A model generated the notes under the pieces. The model did not search any database. It was not told where the DNA came from and was given only the letters and a program-made list of their open reading frames with translations. The position numbers were made by a program, and so were the translations under genes. From Nonomuraea candida (GTDB lineage Bacteria; Actinomycetota; Actinomycetes; Streptosporangiales; Streptosporangiaceae), in NCBI RefSeq assembly GCF_000725485.1, contig NZ_JOAG01000019.1, forward strand, positions 186,001 to 250,000: a stretch of DNA of 64,000 nucleotides, written 5' to 3'. Below, piece by piece: positions 8,744 to 16,271 of this stretch; the stretch's first letter is position 1; each line of letters starts with the position of its first letter.

Positions 8744-10554
8744 TCGCGTTCGTCTGCGGTGCTCTTGCGCCGCCTGGTCAGGAGGAAGGCCGCCAGTCCG
8801 ATGACCACCACGCCGCCCACGACGCCGGCGATGAGGCCGGTGTTGGAGCCGCCGCCGGCGCCGCCGCCACTGGCCGCCGTGGCCTTGACGTCCACGGTGT
8901 AGAACGGCCAGTAGCTGCTGCCGCCGTAGAGCAGGCCCTTGTCCTCGGGGATCGGGGTGATGCTGGTGATCCGGTCCTTGCGGTAGCCCTCAAGGTCGTT
9001 GGTGTAGTAGATCGCGATGATCGGGGCCTGCGTGTAGAGGCGCTCCTGCATCTGCTTGAGCAGGTCGATGCGCTTGGGCCGGTCGAGCTCCTTGAGCTGC
9101 TCCTGGTAGAGCTTCTCGAAGGTGTCGTCGCAGAAGAACGACTCGGTGCCGCCGCCCTCGCCGCCCGGCGCCGGCCTGCGGCTGCACAGGTGGGTCGCCA
9201 TGACCTCCTCAGGGTCGGGGTTGACCGACCAGCCGCTGATGGCGATGTCGAAGTTGCCGGTGATGCCGGTCTCCTCGGTGAACTTGCTGGAGTCCAGCTT
9301 GACCGTGGTCAGCGTGATGCCGACCTCCTTGAAGAAGGCGGTCAGGTACTCGGCGAGCTTGTCCTCGATCGGCGTCTCGGTGTGGATGGTGAAGCGGAAC
9401 TCCAGCTTGCGGTCGCCGTCGGGCATCGTACGGACGCCGTCGGAGCCCTTCTTGTAGCCCGCGTCGTCGAGGATCTGGTTGGCCTTGGCCGGGTCGTAGG
9501 TGACCTTCTCCTCGCCGGTGGCCTCCCAGAAGAAGTCCTTGTACATCGGCGGCACGATCGAGCCGTCGGCGGGCTTGGCCAGGCCGTTCTGCACCTCGTC
9601 GACGAGCTTCTGCTTGTCGATGGCGTGGTGCAGGGCCTGGCGCACCTTGAGGTCCTTCAGCGCCGGGTGGCCGTCGCCGGTGGGCTTGTCGTCGGTGGTG
9701 GTGGCGCCGTGGTTGATCTGCAGGTACGCCGCCCGGCGGCCCTGGGTGTTCCACGCCTCGATGTTCGGGTCGTTCTGGATGGCCTCGAACTCCTGCGGGG
9801 TCATCCGGCCCAGCAGGTCGATGTCACCCTTCTTCAGTCCGGCGATCGCGGCCTGCGGGTTGTCGTAGAAGATGACCTGCAGCTCGTCGACCTTGGGCTT
9901 GCCCCGCCAGTAGCCGGGGTTGGCCTGCAGCTTGACGTACTGGTCCTTCTTGTGCTCGACGGCGAAGTACGGGCCGCTGCTGACCGTCGGGTACTTCTCG
10001 GCGTCGTAGTTGGTCATGTCGGTGACCGACTCCCAAGCGTGCTTGGGCATGATCGGGATCGGGTTCTCCAGCATCGACGCCTGCGGCGACTTGAGCTTGA
10101 TCACCAGGTCCTGGCCGTTGGCGGTGACGCTCTCGAAGTTCTCCACCGCGGGGCCGTTGGCGGTCTTGGCGGCCTCGTCGGTCATGATCTTGTTGAACGT
10201 CCAGGCCGCGTCCTCGGCCGTGATCGGCTTGCCGTCGGACCACTTGGCGGCGCGGATCTTGAAGGTCCACGTGAGGCCGTCCTCGGACGTGGTCCACGAC
10301 TCGGCCAGGTCGGGGCTGGGCTGCAGCGTCTTGGAGTCGGGGACCGTGAGGAAGCCGTACATCCAGCGGTGGATCGACGTGGAGACCACGCGGACCGCGA
10401 GGAAGGGGTTCATCGAGTCCATGGCCTGCGTCGCACCGATGCGCATGATCTTCTTCCCCGCCGCGGGGTCCTGCGCCAGGGCGGCCGTGGTGCCTTGACC
10501 GGCCACTAATAGCGCGACGCCCAGCGCAGCCAGGCGTGCGAACCATCTCCTCAT
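8740..10554 (-). CDS. Extracellular substrate-binding protein of the Opp/Dpp importer (SBP family 5) with C-terminal membrane anchor
   Basis: 604 residues from ATG 10554, preceded by AAGGTGAGG. Residues 1-27 are a signal peptide ending in AALAQ. The body is a family 5 peptide/nickel-type binding protein (DLAESWTTSEDGLTWTFKIR, SDGKPITAEDAAWTFN are hallmark stretches). It lacks a lipobox cysteine. Instead, a Gly/Ser-rich linker at about 555-570 leads into a single hydrophobic helix and an Arg/Lys-rich tail, so it is probably held in the membrane by its C-terminus. First gene of the operon; the promoter must lie in 10560-10690. Confidence 0.93.
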   Translation of the reverse strand: MRRWFARLAALGVALLVAGQGTTAALAQDPAAGKKIMRIGATQAMDSMNPFLAVRVVSTSIHRWMYGFLTVPDSKTLQPSPDLAESWTTSEDGLTWTFKIRAAKWSDGKPITAEDAAWTFNKIMTDEAAKTANGPAVENFESVTANGQDLVIKLKSPQASMLENPIPIMPKHAWESVTDMTNYDAEKYPTVSSGPYFAVEHKKDQYVKLQANPGYWRGKPKVDELQVIFYDNPQAAIAGLKKGDIDLLGRMTPQEFEAIQNDPNIEAWNTQGRRAAYLQINHGATTTDDKPTGDGHPALKDLKVRQALHHAIDKQKLVDEVQNGLAKPADGSIVPPMYKDFFWEATGEEKVTYDPAKANQILDDAGYKKGSDGVRTMPDGDRKLEFRFTIHTETPIEDKLAEYLTAFFKEVGITLTTVKLDSSKFTEETGITGNFDIAISGWSVNPDPEEVMATHLCSRRPAPGGEGGGTESFFCDDTFEKLYQEQLKELDRPKRIDLLKQMQERLYTQAPIIAIYYTNDLEGYRKDRITSITPIPEDKGLLYGGSSYWPFYTVDVKATAASGGGAGGGSNTGLIAGVVGGVVVIGLAAFLLTRRRKSTADERE

Positions 10555-10701
10555 AAGTGCCTCACCTTCAGGCGGGGGGTTCCTGTGTAGAGAAAGGCAC
10601 ACCATACGGAGTCCGCATGTCAACGAGTGGCGGAAAATTGTTTCATCTTCGTTTCCTGAGGCGGTGTAAATTTTCAGCGCTTATGGCACTACGGTGACCT
10701 G

Positions 10702-11079
10702 GTGCCCCGTACGCTCACCGCTCTCACCGCCGTCGTCATCGTCGTGTGCGGGCTCGGGGTGCGGGCCCTGTGGGACGGCCCCGTGCCGAAATACGCGGGC
10801 GACGCGCTCTACACCGCCATGATCTACGCCGTGGCGGTGTTCGCGCTACCGAGGCTGCGGCCCCGGGCCGCCGCGGCGGTGTCGTGCGGGCTGAGCTGGA
10901 TCATCGAGTTCGCCCAGCTCGGCACCATCCCCGAGGTCCTGCGGCCGGTGCTGGGCAGCACGTTCAACCCGCCCGACCTGCTCTGGTACGCCGTGGGCGC
11001 CGTCGCCTGCCTGGCCGCCCACGCCGCGTGGCTGTCATCCCGCCATCGCCTGCGTGCCGAGGACGCCGAGCAGGGCTAG
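10702..11079 (+). CDS. Small membrane protein of the DUF2809 type
   Basis: 125 residues, GTG start; TACGGT six bases upstream could be a -10 box for a leaderless transcript. Four hydrophobic segments are visible. GDALYTAMIYAV, IIEFAQL and the LGSTFNPPDLLWYAVG ending fit the DUF2809 pattern (Asp in the first loop, IEFxQL, then GxxFxxxDLxxYxxG). Function is unknown in the family. Its last 45 bp overlap the 3' end of the convergent regulator gene. Confidence 0.65.
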   Translation: MPRTLTALTAVVIVVCGLGVRALWDGPVPKYAGDALYTAMIYAVAVFALPRLRPRAAAAVSCGLSWIIEFAQLGTIPEVLRPVLGSTFNPPDLLWYAVGAVACLAAHAAWLSSRHRLRAEDAEQG

Positions 11080-11868
11080 CCGTTCGGCGTCCTCCGTGCC
11101 GGGCTCGGCCGTGTAGATCATGATGCGCAGGTCGCTGCCCGCCACGCTGAGCACGTCGCAGTCGAGCGTCACAGGCCCCACCACCGGATGGTCGATGGTC
11201 TTGCGGCCGGCCTCCTGCTGCCCGACGGCGCCGGCGTCCCACAACTCGGCGAACCGCTCGCTCGCGGCCCGCAGCTCCTCGATCAGCCGCCGCAGCCGCG
11301 GGTCGTCGGGATAGCGCCCGGCGGTCGCGCGCAGGTCGGAGACCAGCGAGGCCTCGAACCTGCGCCGCTCCTCCGGCGTCTGTCTGACCCGGCCGCAGGG
11401 GCCGACGAAGTTGCGCCACACGCCGTTGCGCTCGTTGCCGCGCCAGCCCGACGGGTCGCCCTGCAGCGCCGCGTAGAGCGGGTTGGCCAGCAGCAGCGTC
11501 CAGGCCGCGTCATAGACGCCGACGGCCGCGCCGGTCAGCCGGTCGAGCAGCCGCTGCACGCTCGGCGTGATGTACGCCGGCACCGTCTCCGGCCCCGGCG
11601 GCACCAGCCCGGCCAGCCGGAACAGGTAGGCCCGCTCCTCCGGCGCCAGCCGCAACGCCCGCGCCAGCGCCTCGACGATCTGGGGCGACGGGTTGGTGGC
11701 CCGGCCCTGTTCGAGCCTGGTGACGTAGTCGACCGAGATCCCGGCCAGCATCGCCAGCTCCTCGCGGCGCAGCCCGGCCGCGCGCCGGTGCCCGCCGGCG
11801 GGCAGCCCGGCCGCCTCCGGCCGCGCGCGGTCGCGGAACCGCCGCACCGCCTGCCCGAACTCTCGCAT
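11035..11868 (-). CDS. MmyB-type transcriptional regulator (HTH_31 plus ligand-binding domain)
   Basis: 277 residues. An N-terminal Xre-type helix-turn-helix (about 1-85; GLRREELAMLAGISVDYVTRLEQGR) is followed by the MmyB-like PAS-type domain (NVxNPLYAAL-like segment, then GVWRNFV and HPVVGPVTLDCDVLSVAGSDLRIMIYTAEPGTEDAERL), which in relatives binds a fatty-acid-like ligand. The divergent short-chain dehydrogenase is the usual neighbour and presumed target in actinobacteria. An inverted repeat lies between them at 11901-11921. Presumably a repressor of the dehydrogenase and of itself. Confidence 0.88.
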   Translation of the reverse strand: MREFGQAVRRFRDRARPEAAGLPAGGHRRAAGLRREELAMLAGISVDYVTRLEQGRATNPSPQIVEALARALRLAPEERAYLFRLAGLVPPGPETVPAYITPSVQRLLDRLTGAAVGVYDAAWTLLLANPLYAALQGDPSGWRGNERNGVWRNFVGPCGRVRQTPEERRRFEASLVSDLRATAGRYPDDPRLRRLIEELRAASERFAELWDAGAVGQQEAGRKTIDHPVVGPVTLDCDVLSVAGSDLRIMIYTAEPGTEDAERLALLGVLGTQAMAG

Positions 11869-11900
11869 GCCTCCAGTGTGCCTCTCCCGCCCGGAACCTA

Positions 11901-11921
11901 CCTGGCACTGGTGGTCCCAGG
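11901..11921. promoter_or_regulatory. Predicted MmyB-regulator operator between divergent genes
   Basis: CCTGG, 11 bases, CCAGG, in the setting TACCTGGCACTGGTGG then TCCCAGGAAGA. It lies midway between the regulator start (11868) and the dehydrogenase start (11970). The sequence agrees with the motif I recall between MmyB-like regulators and adjacent SDR genes in actinobacteria. Assignment is by position and symmetry. Confidence 0.65.
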
Positions 11922-11969
11922 AAGACGGGACGAATGGCTGAGCCCGCCGGGTCGCCGCAGGCTGGGGTC

Positions 11970-12677
11970 ATGACGACGACACTGATCACCGGGGCGAACA
12001 AGGGCCTCGGCTTCGAGACCGCCCGCCGGCTCATCGCGGCGGGCCACACCGTCTACCTCGGCAGCCGCGACGAAGGCCGCGGCCGGGCCGCCGCCGAGCG
12101 GCTGGGCGCGCGGCTGCTCCTCCTCGACGTGACCGACGACGCCTCCGTGGCCGCCGCGGCGAAGGCCGTCGAGGCGGACGGCGGGCTGGACGTGCTGGTC
12201 AACAACGCCGGCGTCGAGGGACGCACGGCCGGCGGCGGCGTGATCGGCGCGGCCGACGTGACCGCCGACGACCTGCGCACGATCTTCGAGACGAACGTGT
12301 TCGGCCTGGTCCGCGTCACGCACGCGTTCCTGCCGCTGCTGCGGCGCTCGGCCGCGCCCGTCGTGGTGAACGTCAGCAGCGGGCTGGCCTCCCTGACCGT
12401 CGCCACCACCGAGGGCACGCCGGCGTACGCCTACCCCGGGGTGGCCTATCCGGCCTCCAAGGCGGCGGTGAACATGATCACCGTGCAGTACGCCAAGGCG
12501 TTCCCCGAGATGCGGATCAACGCGGTGGAGCCCGGCTACACGGCGACGGACCTGAACCACCACACCGGCACGCAGACGGTCGAGGAGGGCGCGGAGATCA
12601 TCGTACGGATGGCACAGGTCGGCCCCGACGGCCCCACCGGCGGCTACTTCGCCGCCCACGGCCCCCTGCCCTGGTGA
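11970..12677 (+). CDS. Short-chain dehydrogenase/reductase (SDR)
   Basis: 235 residues from ATG 11970; earlier in-frame starts exist but this one begins directly with the Rossmann strand. The cofactor motif TGANKGLG is at residues 7-14, NNAG follows strand 4, the catalytic Ser is in VVNVSSG, and the YxxxK pair is in AYPASK; the active-site set is complete. NADP(H) dependence and substrate are not determinable. Divergent from, and probably controlled by, the MmyB-type regulator. Confidence 0.88.
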   Translation: MTTTLITGANKGLGFETARRLIAAGHTVYLGSRDEGRGRAAAERLGARLLLLDVTDDASVAAAAKAVEADGGLDVLVNNAGVEGRTAGGGVIGAADVTADDLRTIFETNVFGLVRVTHAFLPLLRRSAAPVVVNVSSGLASLTVATTEGTPAYAYPGVAYPASKAAVNMITVQYAKAFPEMRINAVEPGYTATDLNHHTGTQTVEEGAEIIVRMAQVGPDGPTGGYFAAHGPLPW

Positions 12678-12734
12678 CCAGCGGCCTTCCGCCCCGGCCA
12701 CCCCGGCCGGTGGGGTCGGCGGGGCCGGCGGGGC

Positions 12735-12747
12735 GGGGGGGGGGGGG
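12735..12747 (+). repeat. Homopolymer of 13 G
   Basis: An uninterrupted run of 13 G lies in the intergenic region after the dehydrogenase, inside a longer G/C-only stretch (12700-12757). It could be a slippage hotspot or a length miscall. Confidence 0.85.
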
Positions 12748-12870
12748 CGGGGAACTGATTCGCCCTCCGCTCGCCCCGCCCGGTACGGTCGCGAAAGTGT
12801 TCTCACTGCCGGGAGCCCGCGAGATCCGTGCGCCCCCGGCAGGTCCTCACGCGGAGAGTAGGTTTCATCG

Positions 12871-13248
12871 ATGGCATGCCGTATCAGTGAGCTGGTGCTC
12901 CAGTGCCGGGACCCCGAGGCGCTGGCGCGGTTCTGGTGCGAGGTCCTGGACTTCGTCGAGCTCGACCGCGAAGAGGACGGCATCGAGATCGGCCCCCGCG
13001 AGGGGTTCGGCGGCCCGCAGCCGACGATCATCCTCAGCCGCAGCGACGAGCCGAGGACCGGCAACCTCCGGCTGCACATCGACGTCAACCCCACCGACCG
13101 CGACCAGGCCGCCGAGCTCGAACGCCTCCTGTCCATCGGGGCCAGGCCCGCCGACGTCGGCCAGACCGGGCAGGAGCCCTGGCACGTGCTCGTCGACCCG
13201 GAAGGCAACGAGTTCTGCCTGCTCAGGGCCCGCCTCAACCCCCTCTGA
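12871..13248 (+). CDS. VOC-family (glyoxalase-like) protein
   Basis: 125 residues, one vicinal-oxygen-chelate domain with the paired beta-alpha-beta-beta-beta layout. ELVLQCRDPEALARFWCEVLDF is the first module; LRLHIDVNPTDRDQAAELERLL and HVLVDPEGNEFCLL the second. It matches the Glyoxalase_6 subgroup, common in actinomycetes and mostly of unknown substrate. ATG follows a GAGAGTAGG purine-rich stretch. It is followed by a perfect 24-bp repeat array. Confidence 0.82.
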   Translation: MACRISELVLQCRDPEALARFWCEVLDFVELDREEDGIEIGPREGFGGPQPTIILSRSDEPRTGNLRLHIDVNPTDRDQAAELERLLSIGARPADVGQTGQEPWHVLVDPEGNEFCLLRARLNPL

Positions 13249-13257
13249 CACCTCCGC

Positions 13258-13353
13258 CGGCGGCCCTCCCCGGCGCCCGGGCGGCGGCCCTCCCCGGCGC
13301 CCGGGCGGCGGCCCTCCCCGGCGCCCGGGCGGCGGCCCTCCCCGGCGCCCGGG
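13258..13353. repeat. Four perfect 24-bp tandem repeats
   Basis: Four identical 24-bp units (13258-13281, 13282-13305, 13306-13329, 13330-13353) begin CGGCGGCCCTCCCC and end GGCGCCCGGG. The unit is rich in self-complementary GGCGCC/CCCGGG, so the transcript could form stacked hairpins. The array starts 10 bp after the VOC stop; degenerate GGCGG/CCGCC sequence continues to the copper chaperone gene. Confidence 0.95.
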
Positions 13354-13407
13354 CGGCGGGCGCGGAAGGCGGCTGCCGCCGCCTGCGGAAGGCGGCCGCC
13401 GCCGCTG

Positions 13408-13728
13408 TCAGTGGCAGGCGCCCGAGCCGCAGCAGGACGACCCGCCCGCCTGCGGCAACAACTCGATCCCGTCGGCCGGCCCGATCCCCCCGGCCGGGGC
13501 GGCCTCACCGGCCGGCGTGACCCGGCCCACCGGCTCATATCCGGCCTCGACCACGGCGGCGTCGATCAGCGCGGCGTCGATCGGCGCCGCGCTCGTCACG
13601 GTCACGGCCCCGGCCGCCAGATCGACCTCGACCCCGCTCACCCCGGCGACCTTGCCCACCTCGGCGGTCACGGCGCTGACGCAGTGACCGCAGGTCATGC
13701 CCTCGACCTGATACGTCGCGACAGTCAT
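13408..13728 (-). CDS. Heavy-metal-associated (CopZ-like) copper chaperone with Cys-rich tail
   Basis: 106 residues from ATG 13728, supported by GAGGAG eight bases upstream. Residues 1-67 form an HMA domain with the metal-binding loop GMTCGHCVSAV. An Ala/Pro/Gly-rich linker leads to a C-terminal SSCCGSGACH cluster, which adds three Cys and one His as a possible second Cu(I) site; this tail is unusual for CopZ. A CsoR-like operator lies about 40 bp upstream, pointing to copper induction. No copper ATPase or csoR is in the window. Confidence 0.88.
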   Translation of the reverse strand: MTVATYQVEGMTCGHCVSAVTAEVGKVAGVSGVEVDLAAGAVTVTSAAPIDAALIDAAVVEAGYEPVGRVTPAGEAAPAGGIGPADGIELLPQAGGSSCCGSGACH

Positions 13729-13768
13729 CGGCTCACTCCTCACTCTTGATCCTTCCATCTGCACTATA

Positions 13769-13783
13769 TACCCCCCAGGGGTA
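13769..13783. promoter_or_regulatory. CsoR-like copper operator
   Basis: TACCCCCCAGGGGTA, a perfect inverted repeat (TACCCC, CCA, GGGGTA), flanked by TATA. It matches the G/C-tract palindrome with TA ends bound by CsoR repressors. It lies between the divergent CopZ-like gene and the DJ-1/PfpI gene and could govern both. Confidence 0.75.
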
Positions 13784-13849
13784 AACGCGCATACATCGGC
13801 ACCCAGCGGTTAGAGGGGTGGAAAACGCGGACCAAGGGGGAGAGTTCCC

Positions 13850-14395
13850 ATGCTGGACGGCAAGACCATCGCTTTCCTGGTCGCTCCAGAAGGAGTCGAG
13901 CAGGTGGAGCTCACGGAGCCGTGGAAGGCGGTCAAGCAGGCGGGCGGCACGCCCCGGCTGGTCTCGACCGCCCCCGGCCAGGTCCAGGGGTTCAACCACC
14001 TGGACAAGGCGGACCGGTTCGCCGTCGACGACACGGTGGACGACGCCGACCCGGCCTCCTTCGACGGCCTCGTCCTGCCCGGCGGCGTGGCCAACCCCGA
14101 CTTCCTGCGTACGGTGCCGCAGGCCGTGCGCTTCGCCCGCGCCTTCTTCGACTCGGGCAAGCCGGTGGCCGCCATCTGCCACGCGCCGTGGACGCTGGTC
14201 GAGGCGGACGTCGTACGCGGACGTACGCTGACGTCCTGGCCCAGCCTCCAGACCGACCTGCGCAACGCCGGCGCGACCTGGGTGGACAAGGAGGTCGTGG
14301 TCGACACCGAAGGCCCGAACACGCTGGTCACCAGCCGCAAGCCGGACGACCTCAAGGCGTTCTGCCAGGCCGCCATGGACGCCTTCGGCAACTGA
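13850..14395 (+). CDS. DJ-1/PfpI-family glutamine amidotransferase-like protein
   Basis: 181 residues, close to the usual PfpI/YhbO length. The nucleophile-elbow motif AAICHAPW places the catalytic cysteine at C110, with the His next to it; an early Glu lies in LVAPEGVEQVE. Family members act as chaperone-like or deglycase-type stress proteins; the exact activity is disputed. GGGGGAGAG precedes ATG 13850. Shares its upstream region with the copper chaperone, so it may be copper-responsive. Confidence 0.87.
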   Translation: MLDGKTIAFLVAPEGVEQVELTEPWKAVKQAGGTPRLVSTAPGQVQGFNHLDKADRFAVDDTVDDADPASFDGLVLPGGVANPDFLRTVPQAVRFARAFFDSGKPVAAICHAPWTLVEADVVRGRTLTSWPSLQTDLRNAGATWVDKEVVVDTEGPNTLVTSRKPDDLKAFCQAAMDAFGN

Positions 14396-14454
14396 CCCGG
14401 CCACCGGCGCCGCCGGCCCCCACCGACCCGGCAGCATGCGCCTGCGGCGACCGC

Positions 14455-14535
14455 CGGTCCGGCGGTCCGGCGGTCCGGCGGCCGGCGCGGCGGTCCGGCG
14501 GTCCGGCGGTCGGCGGTCGGCGCGGCGGTCCCTCG
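14455..14535. repeat. Low-complexity CGGTCCGG/CGGTCGG repeat tract
   Basis: Short units of CGGTCCGG, CGGCGGTC and GGCGCGGCGGTC are iterated between the DJ-1/PfpI gene and the permease promoter. No coding potential is convincing. The tract could extrude hairpins. Confidence 0.6.
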
Positions 14536-14628
14536 CGTTCACGGTGGTCTCCTCCGTCCCGGTGGGGACCACCCTCCCGCCTGACGGCATCGAAACCCGC
14601 CGGTAACGCCTTGTCCCCTGGGCAGAAA

Positions 14629-14646
14629 TGGTCTAGACGTAGACCA
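14629..14646. promoter_or_regulatory. 18-bp inverted repeat upstream of the permease (GntR-like operator)
   Basis: TGGTCTA, GACG, TAGACCA: two perfect 7-bp arms, 39 bp upstream of the permease ATG. The half-site TGGTCTAGAC resembles the DasR/GntR-type box (TGGTCTAGACCA), but the spacing is wider. No GntR gene is adjacent, so the regulator would act in trans. Confidence 0.6.
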
Positions 14647-14685
14647 AAAGAGAGAGCGTCCTCCGCGCCCCCCAGGGAGACCTCA

Positions 14686-16221
14686 ATGACCGCTGGACCC
14701 GAAGAGGATTCCAAACGACTCGCCGAGCTCGGTTACAAGCAGGAGCTGGCCCGCACCTGGAGCGGCTTCTCCAACTTCGCCATCTCCTTCTCGATCATCT
14801 CCATCCTCGCCGGCTGCTTCACCACCTTCGGACAGGCCTGGAACAACGGCGGCCCCATCGCCATCTCCTGGGGCTGGCCGCTGATCTCCGTGTTCATCCT
14901 GATCATCGGGTTCTGCATGTCGGAGCTGGTCTCCGCGTACCCGACGGCGGGCGGCATCTACTGGTGGGCCGCCAAGCTGGGCAAGCCGATCCACGGCTGG
15001 TTCACCGGCTGGCTCAACCTGATCGGCCTCATCGCCGTCACCGCGTCCGTCGACTACGGCTGCGCGACGTTCCTCAACATCACCCTCAACCGGCTGACCG
15101 GCGGCGCCTGGGAGGGCACGCTCCCGCAGGCGTTCCTGCTGTTCGTGATCGTGCTGGCGCTGCACGCCCTGATCAACGTCTACAGCCACCGGCTGATCTC
15201 GCTGCTGCAGAACGTCTCGGTCTGGTGGCACGTGGCGGGCGCCGCGATCGTGGTCGCCATCCTGGTCTTCGCCCCGTCCGAGCACCAGTCGCTCGGCTTC
15301 GTCTTCGGCGGCACGAACAACAACTCGGGCTTCGGCGACGGCTCCGACGGGCTGCCCTTCTGGCTGTACGTGCTCCCGCTCGGCTTCCTGCTCACCCAGT
15401 ACACGATCACCGGCTTCGACGCCTGCGCGCACGTCTCGGAGGAGACCCAGGGCGCGGCCAGGAGCGCGGCGCGCGGCCTGTGGCAGTCGATCTTCTACTC
15501 GGCCATCGGCGGCTGGATCCTGCTGCTGTCGTTCCTGTTCGCCGCCACGAACGTGGACGAGATCAACAAGCAGGGCGGCTTCGTCGGCGCGATCTTCGAG
15601 ACCGCGCTGTCCTCCCCGCTCGCCACCGCCATCTTCGCGATCTCCACGATCGGCCAGTTCTTCTGCGGCATGAGCTGCGTGACGTCGATGTCGCGGATGA
15701 CGTACGCGTTCTCGCGTGACGGGGCGGTGCCCGGCTGGCGGCTGTGGTCGAAGGTGGACCGCAACCGCACCCCGGTCAACGCGATCATCGCCGGCTGCGT
15801 CGCGGCCGCGCTGATCACCCTGCCGGCCCTCTACGCCCCCGCCGGCCTGACCACGCCGGTCGCCTTCTACGCCGTCGTCTCGATCGCGGTCATCGGCCTC
15901 TACCTGGCCTTCCTCATCCCCATCTGGCTCCGGCTGCGGATGGGCGACGCGTTCGTGCCCGGCCCCTGGACGCTGGGCCGGAAGTACAAGGCGCTGTGCT
16001 GGATCGCCTGCGTCGAGATCGTCATCGTCTCGGTCTACTTCGTGATGCCGTTCTCGCCGGCCGGCGTGCCGGGCAACGAGGACTTCACCTGGACGTCGGT
16101 CAACTACGCGCCCATCGCGGTGGGCGTGGTGCTGATCGGGATCGCCCTGTGGTGGGTCCTGTCGGCCCGGCACTGGTTCACCGGGCCCCGCCGCACGATC
16201 GACGAGGTCCCGGCCGCCTGA
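14686..16221 (+). CDS. Amino acid/GABA permease, APC superfamily
   Basis: 511 residues, about 12 predicted membrane helices. The N-terminal FSNFAISFSIISILAGCFTTFGQAWNNGGP and the MSELVSAYPTAGGIYWWAAKLG segment are typical of the APC (amino acid permease, BAT1/GABA permease-like) family; GFDACAHVSEETQGA matches its conserved helix 6-7 loop. Imports amino acids or amines with protons; specificity unknown. CAGGGAGAC precedes ATG 14686. Monocistronic, closed by a strong hairpin at 16228-16260. Confidence 0.9.
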   Translation: MTAGPEEDSKRLAELGYKQELARTWSGFSNFAISFSIISILAGCFTTFGQAWNNGGPIAISWGWPLISVFILIIGFCMSELVSAYPTAGGIYWWAAKLGKPIHGWFTGWLNLIGLIAVTASVDYGCATFLNITLNRLTGGAWEGTLPQAFLLFVIVLALHALINVYSHRLISLLQNVSVWWHVAGAAIVVAILVFAPSEHQSLGFVFGGTNNNSGFGDGSDGLPFWLYVLPLGFLLTQYTITGFDACAHVSEETQGAARSAARGLWQSIFYSAIGGWILLLSFLFAATNVDEINKQGGFVGAIFETALSSPLATAIFAISTIGQFFCGMSCVTSMSRMTYAFSRDGAVPGWRLWSKVDRNRTPVNAIIAGCVAAALITLPALYAPAGLTTPVAFYAVVSIAVIGLYLAFLIPIWLRLRMGDAFVPGPWTLGRKYKALCWIACVEIVIVSVYFVMPFSPAGVPGNEDFTWTSVNYAPIAVGVVLIGIALWWVLSARHWFTGPRRTIDEVPAA

Positions 16222-16227
16222 CCGTCA

Positions 16228-16260
16228 CGGGTACGGGTCCCGGCGCGGGGCCCGTACCCG
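16228..16260. terminator. Bidirectional hairpin terminator
   Basis: CGGGTACGGG, a 13-base loop, CCCGTACCCG: perfect 10-bp arms between the convergent permease and hydrolase genes. No long U-run, as usual in high-GC actinobacteria. Confidence 0.8.
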
Positions 16261-16271
16261 ATGGTCCGGCC

